Part shown: positions 52,868 to 64,000 of the stretch, piece after piece
Numbering within the stretch: position 1 is the first letter of the stretch
Layout: each line of letters opens with the position of its first letter
From: Melastoma dodecandrum
Lineage: Eukaryota; Streptophyta; Magnoliopsida; Myrtales; Melastomataceae
NCBI GenBank assembly: GCA_029817715.1
Contig: JARUPY010000534.1
Span: 622,501 to 686,500 of the forward strand
Direction: 5' to 3'
DNA: 64,000 bases
The notes under the pieces: model-generated
What the model saw: only the letters and a program-made list of their open reading frames with translations
What the model was told of the DNA's origin: nothing
Database searches by the model: none
Position numbers and translations under genes: made by a program

Positions 52868-54412
52868 ATGAGGTCGGCTTTTATTACTCCTTCTTTTCTC
52901 ATCTTGTAGTTGCCGCTTTGATTTTTGTTAGTTTTGAGGTAATTTACAGTACGCAATTATAGATTATGCCTTCAGAGAGTTAGCACTGCGTCCCAGTTCT
53001 AGCAGAAACCTTTGGCCTGAATAGCTGTATTTGACTGGCCACACGGATTGGTATTGCATGGCTGGTATCGCGTGATATCTTTTCTTTCTCCATTAATGAG
53101 AGGGGATCATGAAGATTCTGTGTTAGGGTTCTCATCTAGTTCTATGTTATGCAGTGTTTTATGAGTTTCTTCTAAAGCCTGAAGAAGCACCCATGAATTT
53201 CCCACAAGTCATTTGTAAACTCCTTGGCATGCTTCTTATTAGACCATTCCTTGACCTTTCCAATTTATTGGTTCATCATTGGCAGACTCTTCCTTTCATT
53301 TGCATTCCTGTCTGCTTAATGACTTACGGTCTTTGACTTGTACACATTTTGCTGAGCACAGTAAGCTGCAGAGTGATGCACTCAGAGAAGCTATCAGCGG
53401 GATTAAAGCTGATTCTGCTGAGAAGAAGCGCAACTTCGTTGAGACTATTGAGCTTCAGATTGGGTTGAAGAACTATGATCCCCAAAAGGATAAACGTTTC
53501 AGTGGTTCTGTCAAGTTGCCTCACATTCCTCGTCCCAAGATGAAAGTTTGCATGCTTGGTGATGCTCAGCATGTGGAAGAGGTGTGTAGTTTCATTTGAG
53601 AGGCTGCCCACGCAGTCGTATCCTATTCTTCTTGACTAGATACATGACATGTGCGACCCTGATTGTAAGCCTGTGCATGTCTTTGAGATGCAGCGATTCC
53701 TGGACTCACAACAATCTTCTTTCCTCTGTTTGCCAGGCTGAGAAGATTGGTTTGGATTATATGGACGTTGAGGGATTGAAGAAGCTCAACAAGAATAAGA
53801 AGTTGGTGAAGAAACTCGCGAAGAAGTATCATGCCTTTTTGGCATCGGAAGCCGTTATCAAGCAAATTCCCCGTTTATTAGGCCCTGGTTTGAATAAAGC
53901 AGGCAAGGTTTTATTTTTCATTATTCCATCTGCTTACCTGTTGTTTGGTAATGTTTTTAGTTTATTCTCACGAACGAATTCTGCAGGTAAGTTCCCAACA
54001 CTTGTCACTCATCAGGAGTCGCTCGAGGGGAAGGTCATTGAGACGAAGGCCACAATCAAATTCCAGTTGAAGAAGGTGCTTTGCATGGGTGTTGCTGTTG
54101 GTAATGTCTCCATGGAGGAGAAGCAGATCTTTCAAAATGTTCAACTTAGCGTCAACTTCCTGGTTTCGTTGCTGAAGAAGAACTGGCAAAACGTGAGCAA
54201 ACCTTTCCATTTCTTAAAACTTGTCTTGATTAACTCTTACTTTGCAACTGTAATTCTTGGTGCTTCATGGGGTTTGCGTGGTTAAAACTCGATACTTCGG
54301 GGACTCATCCACCCATTACAGCAATACTAACATTGATATGCTGCGCTTGTGTTTTCAGGTGAAGTGTCTCCACTTGAAAAGCACAATGGGGAAGCCATAC
54401 CGTGTTTTCTGA
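52868..54412 (+). CDS. RPL10A: large-subunit ribosomal protein uL1 (RPL10A), 5 exons
   Basis: Component of the cytosolic 60S ribosome that forms the L1 stalk guiding tRNA exit. Exons: 52868-52872 (only ATGAG), 53362-53581, 53737-53902, 53987-54192, 54359-54412; 216 residues, the standard length. The five-base first coding exon matches the family's gene structure (start [13 protein letters not shown]). Family blocks: [64 protein letters not shown] and the end [10 protein letters not shown]. The third intron has a GC donor (GCAG|GCAAGG) with a normal acceptor; using it restores AGKFPT exactly. Confidence 0.97.
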
Positions 54413-55590
54413 AGGCTTTAATTGTATTCTGTATGCAGCTGCGCCCTGCAGTGAGGATAGTGAGCCAAATTTCCTTACTCCTTTACTTGAAAGTTTTTGA
54501 GAATTCCTTTTCAGAAAGTCTAGTTGAGGTGACGGTAATGTCTCAGAGTAATGGATTGTCCAACCATTTTGGTTTCCACCACATTTCCTTGGTAGCTGCT
54601 CTTTCATGCATCCACATGAATGAACGACCCTGGGGGATTTAGTAAGGTAAGATGGGGGAGTTACGGTATTTGGTACAGTTTGCTTTTTTGGCCTTCTTGT
54701 TAGTAGTAGCTTGGAGCACGATTGGAGAGCAGAGATTCTGATTCAATAGCTTGCTTCTTCTCATAGTGCTCCTGACATTGATTGCTCTGTGTTGTGCCCC
54801 CCAAGAGTGGGGTCTTAGCATCTTTCTATTTGATGCTGATAACCGAAGCACACAAAAGCCCGAGGAAATGAAAACCTCACATGTTTTATTTGTTGGGGCA
54901 TAGCGAAATGGATGTCGGGTGTCTTGCTCTTTCAATGATAGTTCTATGCATGCTTATGTTGAAGACTCTGCACAAATGACATTTCGCATGTGAGGTGCGA
55001 AGTAGTCGAGACATCAGTCCGAGTCAGGGATGACCTGGCTAGGTTATGTTTGTTACTTCGTTGTCATCCCTACAGTTGTAGTTATAGATGTAGATATTTC
55101 ACTTAAGCCGACCTGATGGACTTGTGAACCTGCTGATAATGAACAGGAGGAATGGGCGGGTAGTGAATTTGACTACCCCCCATCCCAGATAACGTTTTAC
55201 TTTTTGCTGATATTTTTCGTCTTCTCTGGCTGTTGCTACCTGAATGAAATACCAAAGAACAACACCCCCCCCCCCTTCCCGTTTTGGTTGTTTTATTCAG
55301 TTAGGATTGTTGTTTGATGGTGGTTTGTCTGGAGAAATTATGTTTTCTTCAGATTGGAAATACCAAACTGCAAACCAAACATTCCAAATTGCGGTGCTCC
55401 GGAAGGCCCCAGATGACACAGATTAATGTATACCGTTTTCTTGGTTGTTTCCATTTTCTCTTTATTAAGATGATCGAGTTCTGGTATTGAGGAGGAAAAC
55501 ACCCCTTCGTGCTTGTCTTCTGTTTCTGTCTCTCAAAAAGGTTTGGCTTTGTTTTGACAATCCAAATTATTGATCGTTGAGGGGCCGACA
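54413..55590. other. RPL10A 3' flank and spacer
   Basis: About 1.2 kb after the ribosomal protein gene; 3' UTR-like then T-rich sequence with a poly-C run near 55265. No gene seen. Confidence 0.4.
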
Positions 55591-55700
55591 AGTCTTTGGG
55601 CCTTCCCCGTCCTTTCTAGAATGGGCTTTTTATTGGACCATTAGGTCAAGGCCCAATCAAGGTCCAGACAACATCGTCCGACTCGTACGGTAACATGGTC
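55590..55700 (+). promoter_or_regulatory. GGCCCA/TGGGCC motifs before the histone-fold gene
   Basis: GGGCCTT, TGGGCTT, AGGCCCAATC and related sequences occur within 100 bp, 110-210 bp before the start codon, as in other replication and housekeeping genes here. Confidence 0.5.
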
Positions 55701-55804
55701 AGTTGTATTGCCCCGAAGGCCTTTTCCTTCTTTTTTGTGGTCATAAGGATTCGACCGTGGCGGGAAAATTTGCTTTCCGCCGTGCGAAACCCTAATCGTT
55801 GTCC

Positions 55805-56542
55805 ATGGCTGCGCGGAGGGAGTCCCCGAAGAAGACGGAGGCGGCGGAGAAGGGGCTCGGCGCATCCTCGCGAGTGGAGGAGCTCCCGAAGGCGATTGTC
55901 CGGCGTATGGTGAAGGAGAAGCTCTCCGATCTCTCCGGCGACGTCGACATCAGCCTCCACAAGGACGCCCTCCTTGCCTTCTCCGAAAGCGCTCGGATCT
56001 TCATCCACTACCTGTCCGCCACGTGAGGGCCGCTGTTCCTTCTCCTTGTATCTCGTTCGGGTTTCTCTCTCTCCCCGATCGTATTTTTTTTTTCTTTTTG
56101 GTAATTTTGATTCGATGCGTTTGTGGGTATATCAGGGCGAATGACATATGCAAGGAATCAAGGAGACAGATCGTGAATGCTGACGATGTTTTAGCGGCCA
56201 TCAAGGATATCGAGTTCCCCGAGTTTATCGAGCCACTCCAGGCCTCTCTAGATGGTTAGTATTGGCGATCATAGCATTTTTGCCAGTTAAATTTCTTTAA
56301 TTGGAGGAGATTGCTATTCTTCTAAAAAGATGAGATCGCTCATTTCTGTATGCCGATTGCTGATACTAGAGTTGAGGAAGAAGAATGCTGGGAAAGCTAA
56401 AAAGGGTGAAGCTTCGAAGCCTAACAAGAGGAATTCAGAGGGAGAAAATTCGGAAGCTAAGGAAGGCAGTAAGAAGAAGAAAAAGGATAGCAAGACTGAC
56501 ACTGCTGCTGATGCAGATAAGAGCGAGGAAGAGGATGCTTAA
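55805..56542 (+). CDS. DPB4: histone-fold protein, DNA polymerase epsilon subunit Dpb4/POLE3-like (NF-YB family), 3 exons
   Basis: Histone-fold subunit that pairs with a Dpb3/NF-YC-type partner in DNA polymerase epsilon, acting in replication and chromatin. Exons: 55805-56022, 56136-56254, 56370-56542; 169 residues. The fold spans about 25-115: ELPKAIVRRMVKEKL (helix 1), ISLHKDALLAFSESARIFIHYLSA (helix 2), ANDICKESRRQIVNADDVLAAI (helix 3) and the final DIEFPEFIEPLQASL. It lacks the CBF-B DNA-contact residues of CCAAT-binding NF-YB proteins and instead ends in a Lys/Glu-rich acidic tail, which fits POLE3. The tail begins ELRKKNAGKAKK and ends SEEEDA. Confidence 0.9.
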
Positions 56543-57182
56543 GAAGCCAATTGATTACCTTACAGCTTGAAGACCACTGGGACTTCAAGAGCAAGGGCTT
56601 CTTCATCCCAGCTGCCGTGCCTAATTAAGTAGCTGGCCTTGAACATGGCTGATAGCATGCTCTGTTGTAAACCAGGAGGCTTTTTGAGGGCATGCTTTCC
56701 CTGAAAATTCTCTTTTGTAGTTTGGGCTATTCTTTGCTAGTTGATTAGTTTGTGTTCAGCCTGTAGCACCTCTTCGAATCTTGTCGGTTGTCGCCATTGA
56801 TTGGACTTGTAGCATAAAGCCCTTCTGTGAAGAGGTATTGCTGTATCAACCTTTTGAGATTTTTGGGTATTTACCAAAAAGAAAAAACATAAATGGGATA
56901 CCACAACAACTGCTACCACTACAGAAAAAAAAAAAGAGGAATCACAGTAGATTCAGTCGCACAACAGTGCTTTTATCTACAACTTGACAGCGAACATCCA
57001 ATACAGTTCATCATTCACTGGCATGAGCATTTCAGTAAGTCTAACCCAACATGGTTTGCAAACTCTCCCCCGAGAAAGTTTGTCATACACGCTCTCCCTC
57101 ATCTAAAAGAAACAAACCCCCCGGCTAAAGAAATTTGACATAGACACTCCCATATGCTGAAGAGAAACGTTGTGTGGATTTA
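56543..57182. other. convergent 3' spacer
   Basis: Between the histone-fold gene and the RopGAP gene, tail-to-tail. 3' UTR-type sequence only. Confidence 0.4.
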
Positions 57183-59980
57183 TCACCGCCAGGCCTCAAT
57201 CCACTCTGTTCGTGAATCTATCCGGCTCAAGCTTTCGATGACCCTACTCTTGTCAACGGGAATCGCAATGTCAATTGCAGGTTGACGCAGCTTTAGTCTC
57301 CTTGTAGTCTCGCTTGATTGTCCAAGAGTGCACATGTTAACTTCTGCTTCCCCAACACATGATTCGTCATCGCCTTCGCTTACCAACGGTTCTATTTTGT
57401 CCCCAATCGGGTATTGACCAGGGTCCTTGAAAATAACACTAATATTGTCATCTGATTCGTATGAGGATTCTTCCAGGGGTTCCGTGGCTGTATAGTCTGG
57501 CTCCAACTCCTCCAAATCCTGTTTCTCATCTTCTATCAACGATGGAGTTGAATTTCCGGGTCCATTCCCGTTGAAAGGCTCGAGATCATGACAAGACACT
57601 TGCTGTACAGAGGAATCCTCTCTTTGTCGCAGGATCCGTTCAATTAGGGTCTTCAGAAAGTTCATCACTTGAACAGCATACATCAAAGCAGTTAATGGGT
57701 CCACCATCTGCAAAGATTTGACGTTCAGAAGATGTCACAATACGGCAAAATTAAGCAAGAGATCCCTGTTTTTATCACTGATACAAAACACCAAGTCCAG
57801 AAGATAAGCTTAGGTTATGTTAGGATGACGGTTAACTTATTATGAAGGAAATCCTATGTTGTTCAACAATCACCAGCACTATATGCAACAGAACAATAAC
57901 CTGTGTCATGTTAGGTGCGAACACCATGGCGATGTTGCGAGCGTTCATCTTATTATAGGTTTCCATTTGGGCAACATCAGCCATCAAGTTGATTGCCCAA
58001 TCTAGTAAAGCAGCTTCTGTAACTGGTAAGGTCCTCGCAAGTTCAGCACATTCTTCTTCAGTTTGGCTCTGCATTACCCGTTCAGGAGAAAGAGAATCCA
58101 AAACACCAGTTGGAAGTTCTCTAAACCACGCCTGAAAGTTGGTAAAAAGGTAAAAAATGAAGACACGTTCTGAAAAGGACCAAGGGAAAAGTGTGGCCAG
58201 AATGTGCTATGAGGATATATATCAACAAGCAGACTTAGTGTAATGCACCTGTGTCATTTAGATATTTACAACAGATGCACCAAAAGCTAAACTATAGGGT
58301 CCTTTTGAAACTCATGAGATGAATTGAATAAGAACAAACACCATTTGAATTAACCTCGTAAACCAGTCAAAAAAAGTTGCAGAAGTTATACAAACTGGCA
58401 AAACCAAAATCAATAAAGTCACTAACGTTTCGTCGTTATCATCAAATTGCTGGAGGAAATGATACCTTGATTAGGCCTGCCAAAGAATGCACATCAATGC
58501 CTTCAGGTAGAACCCCTCTACTTAACTGGTCCCTGACATATTCTTCCTGACCGTTCTCTCCATTGATTCTAAAAATTCCCTCGGCCTGATTGATCAGAAC
58601 ACCAGAATAGAGGCAAGTGCTTGATGAATGGATTTGGACAAGGAGGAGAAAACAAAATCGAAATTAAAAAAAAAAAACATCAATGGAACCTTGTTTGACA
58701 AGGACAGACAAAATCAAATAGTAGTACCTCTAATCCCCCCTTAGCATACAACCGTCGCTGCATTAGTAAGAGGATAGTTGGCACACTATTTCCCCTGGAG
58801 TCGTAAGATAACTGCATTGATTCAGCTGAAACTCCAAAGACACGCGCACTGCAAATATATACACAATAATTAGACATTGTAGATGCTAAGTAATCATCTG
58901 ACAACATCCCTCATCATTAAGTCCCAAACAATAATAGCAAATTACAACTGGGACAAATAATAAGAAAAATACTAAACCAGTATGAGTCTTCTCTGGGCGT
59001 GATTAATGCAAAGCCTTCAATCAAACAACAATAATTTCAACCGAAATTCATGTTCAGCAATGGACGAACAAATCCGTCAATCTCGTTTCGAGATCCATTT
59101 GGTGGCTATCAACGATAGGAAAAACATTATGCTTTACATCCAGTTAAAAAATGGCAAAGAAATGCAGTACCACAAGGAAAAATGCAATGTAAAACTACAG
59201 AAGACGCGTCACTCTCTTGCGACATTACTATCATGTTGGCCAGAAAATCAAAGCACAATAGTATCGAGTAAAATGCAAGAATCAAGCTTCCAAATCTACA
59301 GACAGAACATTTGATAAAACCAAGGAGCTGCTTAGAAGAAAACTAAAGTAATGGGATGATAATGCTCTAAATCTGCAAAGCAATAAGTTCCAAAATCTTC
59401 CATATCCGCCTTATGCCTGCCTATCAACAACAAACACAAACGACAACCTTTCCCGAAGTGTCAAACCCCCAAATCAAGAAACAGAGATCCAGAAAGACAA
59501 ATCTAACCCACAATCCACGAAAACAATAGATCATCCAAACCTCGCGCTAGGAGCCCTACGCGGGACTTCCGGCTCGAACTCGACCGGCAAACCGAGGAAC
59601 CCATTAAACCGATCAAAGGTAACGTGGGCAACGTGCTGCACGTCGGTAGGCCACCCGATCTCCATAGTGCAAATCGGCCTCCTATCCCTTCTACAACCGA
59701 CGAAAGACTTCCTAAAGATGGTAACCAGCAACGCCAGTAGCGAAATCTGATCCCTATCCCCATCGCAATCCTTCGCAGCCACCTCGGGGGAGCCGTCCCC
59801 GTGGTACCCATCCACGGACAGCCGAGGCGGGGCAGGGGAAGAGGGCGAAGGAGGGTCAGGTGTGGGGTTAAAGATCTCGGAAACGGAGGGGCGGGGGGCG
59901 CAGGGGAGAGTGGGGGAGGAGGGAGGGGAGGCAACGGCGGCGGCGGCGGAGGAGGAGCGGAAATGGAGGACCTGGGCCAT
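57183..59980 (-). CDS. CRIB-containing Rop GTPase-activating protein (RopGAP), 5 exons
   Basis: Stimulates GTP hydrolysis by Rop (plant Rho) GTPases at the plasma membrane, limiting polar growth and stress signalling. Exons (minus): 59980-59541, 58848-58728, 58585-58466, 58131-57901, 57707-57183; 478 residues. A Ser/Pro/Ala-rich N-terminus leads to the CRIB motif EIGWPTDVQHVAHVTFDRF (about 107-125) that binds active Rop. The RhoGAP domain follows (about 146-315): VFGVSAESMQLSYD, then EGIFRINGEN with the catalytic arginine, AWFRELPTGVLD, and MNARNIAMVFAPNMTQ. The tail is acidic and ends in WIEAWR, typical of the family. All junctions GT-AG. Confidence 0.96.
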
Positions 59981-61037
59981 CTTCCGGAGGCCAAAGATGG
60001 AATCTTGGGAGGGTTTGGGGAATTGGGTGTAGTTCCAGATTGCTTGCAGGTTGCTGCTGCTGCTGCTAATCAAGAACCTTTTTTGGCTGCATTGGGAGGG
60101 AAAAAAGTTTTTTGGGTGAGCGAGTGATTGGATGATGATGACGATGATGAGAATAAGGAGGGAGGAAACCAAATTTGTTTATTTATTTTATTGGTGGGGG
60201 AATTACCAAAATGTAAGGATGTGGGGGGAGATTTCATTTCATTACCGATGGGTCAATTTCTTTCGTCAAAGTAGGATAAGATATTTTTTTGGGGGATGAT
60301 CTTGTCCTCTTTGTACCGTGTACATTCCGCCACAAAAGAAGCAGAAAAGAATGTGTGTGATGGACTGACTTAGATTTGAGATGGGGTGGTGAAATTTTTA
60401 GCATTGGGCATATGATATCATGTGTTTTGCATCGCTGGCCTTTGTGTGTGTTGGGTGGGAAGGGAACGTGGTGCCCAACATTTTGTTTTTGTTTTGTTTA
60501 CATATAATCCCAAAAGTCAAGTCATCCAGCATCTACATACACAAACTTCAATATTCTAAAACTTGGGTTGGGAGGAATGAAAAGTTTTGGTGGGTTGGGG
60601 GGGGGGGGATTTGGTCAAAAGCTGGGGGGAACAGAGAGTGATTTAAGTAGAGACCTGTGATTCCAGGCTGTTTCTGTTGGTGCTTTCTTTCATAATGGTT
60701 AGATAAGAAAAGAGAAAACCTTTCGTGCTGCTGGGTTAGTAAGTAAACTAAAGCCGATGAGTTTGACTACAAAAAAAAAACACTAAACTGAACCGAGAAA
60801 GGAGATTGGCTGAGAGACCATCACATCTGAAAAACGATTGATCCAGCTGTGCTGTTAAGTAAGAGAGCCCATTAGAATTAAAATAGAAGGGAAGACATTA
60901 ACCCCCAGATCTTCTTTCCCTACATAGATTCACAACGAGGAGGCGGGGAACACAAACACACACATAGCCATATTCATCAATAAAGGGTTTGTTTTGTTGG
61001 GTTTTTTTTTGGGGGGAGGGCGGAAGAGGAAGATCCA
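59981..61037. promoter_or_regulatory. RopGAP promoter and LEA_2 3' flank
   Basis: About 1 kb between two minus-strand genes. The RopGAP leader (59981-60130) is GCT/GAT-rich. Poly-G and poly-T runs near 60600 and 61005. No gene recognised. Confidence 0.4.
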
Positions 61038-61589
61038 TCAGGTAACGAAGACCTCCAGCTCCGACCTGTTCTCCTGATCCACCACGTCCAGGAGGAGGGG
61101 ATCCACCGTCACGTGACTGTCCACGTGCACCTTGAACCTGTGGTCCCACCACAGAACCCTAGCTGCCCCCGCTATGTCCACCTTCGCCTCCAGTGACATC
61201 TCCCTCCTCGCCACGTCCGCCACGAAATCCACCGCGTGGTGGGCCAGCTCCAGCCCGTCCAGCCTGGCGGGGAGTCGGAGGAGGCGGCACGAGTTGGCGT
61301 CCTGGGAGCCGGCCTCGATGCGTGCGGACCCGAGGAGGGATCCCGAGTAGAAGATGGACATCATGGCCGGGGAATAGTGGACCGGGACGGCGTTGTGGTT
61401 AGTCACGTGGACGGTCAGCACCAGCTCCGCGTCCACCGCTGGGAGGTTCAGCTTTAGGGAGGTTAGGTTGATGGAGACCAGGTGGAAGGTCGGATCCCTG
61501 GGCCTCGCCCGGAGGAGGGCGGTTACGGCGGTCGCCGTCGCTACTCCCACCGCCGCCGAGGTCCACGACCACCTCACCTTCTTCCCCAT
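61038..61589 (-). CDS. LEA_2 domain (NHL-like) membrane-anchored protein, single exon
   Basis: 183 residues, no intron. After MGKKVRWSW there is a hydrophobic membrane segment (about 11-26, SAAVGVATATAVTALL). The rest is one LEA_2 beta-sandwich: INLTSLKLNLPAVDAELVLTVHVTNHNAVPVHYSP, SGSLLGSARIEAG, a helix-like ELAHHAVDFVADVA and a final strand region ending in LEVFVT. Plant LEA_2/NHL proteins sit at the plasma membrane or endoplasmic reticulum and are linked to stress and defence; the molecular activity is not known. GC content is higher than in the neighbours, as is usual for intronless plant genes. Confidence 0.88.
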   Translation of the reverse strand: MGKKVRWSWTSAAVGVATATAVTALLRARPRDPTFHLVSINLTSLKLNLPAVDAELVLTVHVTNHNAVPVHYSPAMMSIFYSGSLLGSARIEAGSQDANSCRLLRLPARLDGLELAHHAVDFVADVARREMSLEAKVDIAGAARVLWWDHRFKVHVDSHVTVDPLLLDVVDQENRSELEVFVT

Positions 61590-61674
61590 AGCTTGGATTT
61601 GGACTTGGGATCGGAACGTGTGGCCTCCCTGGCGTCAGAGGGAAAGGCGGAGAAATCGGGTGGACTGTGGGTCG

Positions 61675-61760
61675 AATATGGGCTTCCTATAATGGGCCTA
61701 CCTCCACGGGCCTTAAAAGGAAAAGCCCATTTACAGGGACGGGAAAAGCCCAAAACTTTC
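61675..61760. promoter_or_regulatory. GGGCC/GCCCA motif cluster upstream of LEA_2
   Basis: ATGGGCTT, AATGGGCCTA, CGGGCCTT, AAGCCCATT and AAGCCCAAAA fall within 80 bp, 90-170 bp before the LEA_2 start and beyond the nicalin 3' end. Confidence 0.5.
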
Positions 61761-61975
61761 TCACTCAAGCCGTTTAAATAAAAAGCCGGAGAATCTAATT
61801 TCTTTTCATGGGAAGAATCAGCCATTCCTTCTTCTAACCTTAAAACTTTTCTCCGCCAACTCTGGCGTGAATCAGGAGTCAAAAAGTGATGAAAATGAGT
61901 GGTAAGAGGAAGACTCTTCAAGGATTTGATGCCTGTCGATATCCTGTGCTTCCCTGGGACCACTCTTGGTGATGG

Positions 61976-64000
61976 TCAAAGGGTTTCTTTGTTTCGAAAT
62001 CGAGAGGGAGGTCGGCGGAATAAGGTAATGAGATCATCCAGACCCTACAGATTAACAGGAGGGTTACGTATCCAGAACTAAAGAAACGGACCATTATTTT
62101 GGCACAAAATGATAGGACTTACCCTTGTGGTAATTGTGAGGAAGGTAAATAGAACGATAAGATAGGACCTTAGCACAAGAAGTAATAACAGATCGAACAT
62201 CACACTGGCAACCTACAAACCCAGAAAGCATGTGTTATAAGACCAACATGAGAAAATTTTGTTCTGTTCTGAATTTATCAAAAGCTAACAATGCAAGGGG
62301 ATTTAAACCCCCTGCGCCTCATGAAAAAATGGAAAAGCCAACCATTTTTCTGTACCTGATAGGCGTAAAGCTGAGGTTTAGTGGAATCATAAAATGTACA
62401 CGTCCCATCCAGCACATCGTTCTGCATTACGACTTCTTCAGTATGCTCAGCTAATTCCTTCAATGAAGCAAAATCAATTAATATCTATCAAGCATTTCCA
62501 TCCAGCTTAATTCAACATGACAATTGAAATTGTAAAAGGCAACATGGAAGTGTTAGATCTCAAACGAAAGTTTTGACACGTTTACAACATGAAAAAGACC
62601 AGAGAATTTCACATCCACCATTGCTCAGAATGTTTGTGAATGTGTGATACCTCCCAGAAATAGTGGTTGTAATAGGACATACTAAAACCCAACAAGAAAA
62701 ACAAATTTTAATCTCGGATTTTCGTGTCCAAACAATTCAGCAGAATAGACATAAAGGGACGTGCCGGAGAAGATAAGAGTTGCAAAGATTATGAAATAGC
62801 TTAAGAATAACCTTTTTCAAAGCCAGGACAAACGGATCATTCTTTGCAAGAAAAGGAGCCACACGAGGCGTTCGCCCCAACAGCCTCATCCAGGATTTTA
62901 TGTAGGAAGGATTAACAGCCAAACTACTTTCACCAGCAAAGATTTGAATGCTCTTCCCTTTGTGGCCATAGATATGTCTCTACAAACATAAAAAGAATGG
63001 CTATATTACTGAAATGAGAACCATATTGCTTGGCAATCAAGTAGCCATTAATTCCAGTAAAAAAATCCTAACTGCTACATTTCACTAGTAAAAAATGAAA
63101 GATAAAGTCGATGGATCACTGAAGAGAAATAAAACTCTTACTGCAAAGCTTTCTGCAACTAATTTAACGGTTTTAGCAACCCCGGCTTCACTGACAAACT
63201 TCCTGCATAAAAAGGTTAGTTGGTATGTCAGCGTGATACTTGAATCAACGAAGAAAACATTCAGCCCTAGAACCACTAGATGGGATCAGATTTGGTTTGA
63301 ACAATTACCTGCTGTCAGACAGACCTCCCGTGTGCTCAAACAATTCAGGTGTAGTGGATAGTTGAGAAAGGGTAGCTGCAGTGATTCTCAGTCTTGAAAA
63401 TTGTTCATGCTCTCATGCTACCTACAACAAGGAAATGCAATTATCGTGTAAAGACCACAAGAAACCCATGCTTATTTCCAGGTTACATCAAAAAGCTTCA
63501 AATTCTTTAACGTGTTTTCAGCTTACACTAGGATTGGAAATGTTAATCTTCTCGTGTTTCAGGCTAACTTTCATTTGCAACTCTTCTGCAACATTAGAAA
63601 AGCCCTGCACAGGCTCCATTCATCAGACTACTCAAGAAATGAGTACCCGCCTCAAGAATTTGCTTTATATAGCATTTTCTGGTAGCTTAGAAACATGAAG
63701 AAATGACTCATTTTCTGTGGAGCCAATACTATTTAAGCAAATAGCGTAGTCAATGCTCTCTCTCAAACGTTGATCAAAACTACGAAGCCACCGCATAGAC
63801 CAAAAGAAAAAAGTATTCAATGAAAATGCGAGTTATGATGGCTGACACAAAATTTAGATAACAGAGTAATGAGCACCTTCTGTGTTCAATTGTAGTTGAA
63901 AGGCCTAGAGTAGATTGTACCTTCCTCTAGTCCTAGGATTCAAATACAAGATAGAAAATAGCCTGGGTATTTCAAGAAGGGCCACAACGCCACTTTCGTT
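61976..64000 (-). pseudogene. NCLN: nicalin (BOS complex NCLN) pseudogene, 3' part, continues past the window end
   Basis: Nicalin is an ER membrane glycoprotein of the multipass translocon (BOS complex). Readable exons (minus): about 63780-63620, 63604-63527, 63421-63309, 63202-63142, 62979-62812, 62457-62356, 62212-62123, 62044-61976, plus a partial exon at 64000 to about 63885. The order NESGVVALLEI, WLRSFDQRLRESIDYAICLNSIGS, GFSNVAEEL, EHEQFSRLRITAATLSQL, AVNPSYIKSW, TFYDST, the final membrane segment and GLDDLITLFRRPPSR follows plant nicalin. Lesions: after RGRYNLL about a dozen bases are lost, producing TAG; GGA in NGTQK is TGA; one base is missing in ENAYIKQ, producing TAA; and the Trp of the AWEHE motif is TGA (63415-63413). 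The 3' exons from 63202 down are clean, so decay may be recent. The 5' part is outside the window. Confidence 0.9.

Noticed and set aside
59503..59994. Proline-rich frame (163 codons) overlapping RopGAP exon 1
   Set aside because: It is a shadow of the GC-rich first exon; the CRIB-encoding frame fits the family and splices exactly.

Overview
This window is nuclear DNA of a flowering plant, most likely a eudicot. Genes have many short GT-AG introns, each exon set matches a known plant family, and promoters carry plant GGCCCA/TGGGCC (site II-like) motifs. I assembled exons by hand from reading frame, splice sites and family knowledge. For the intact genes the summed exons close exactly in frame (1,440, 430, 621, 146, 434, 338, 217, 1,208, 510, 216, 169, 478 and 183 residues), which supports the models.

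Layout. 0.2-0.7 kb (-): small Dabb-like protein. 1.0-6.9 kb (-): full-size PDR/ABCG transporter. 7-10 kb: gene-poor, with a possible decayed LTR and a 52-bp tandem repeat. 10.3-13.4 kb (+): histone deacetylase HDA9. 13.9-17.6 kb (+): WD40-cyclophilin CYP71. 18.7-19.8 kb (+): a phosphotransfer protein lacking its phospho-accepting His. 20.2-21.3 kb (-): conserved unknown gene with two TT donors. 21.6-23.6 kb (-): truncated fatty acyl-CoA reductase pseudogene. 24.3-27.1 kb (-): ESCRT ATPase VPS4/SKD1. 27.6-29.7 kb (+): methyltransferase pseudogene. 30.2-30.5 kb (+): AN1-only zinc-finger protein with a lost ligand. 30.6-33 kb: GAGCTCG-rich repeat, hydrolase fragment and a complete TRIM element. 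33.8-35.3 kb (+): alpha/beta hydrolase. 35.8-37.3 kb (-): UMP-CMP kinase. 38.8-45.3 kb (+): 1,208-residue plant nuclear-type protein. 46.5-50.7 kb (-): TGA9/10-like bZIP factor. 52.9-54.4 kb (+): ribosomal protein uL1/RPL10A. 55.8-56.5 kb (+): Dpb4/NF-YB histone-fold protein. 57.2-60.0 kb (-): CRIB-RopGAP. 61.0-61.6 kb (-): LEA_2 protein. 62.0-64.0 kb (-): 3' part of a nicalin pseudogene running off the window.

The genes do not form a pathway cluster; they are an ordinary syntenic run. What stands out is the mixture: clean genes alternate with genes carrying frameshifts, stops, broken donors or truncations. That is the pattern expected where one duplicated copy of a region is losing genes (inference). 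I found no previously undescribed multi-gene system. The best leads are the Cys-for-His phosphotransfer protein, the TRIM element with an exact target-site duplication, the series of dated-looking pseudogene lesions, and the conserved gene whose reading frame needs two TT-AG introns.
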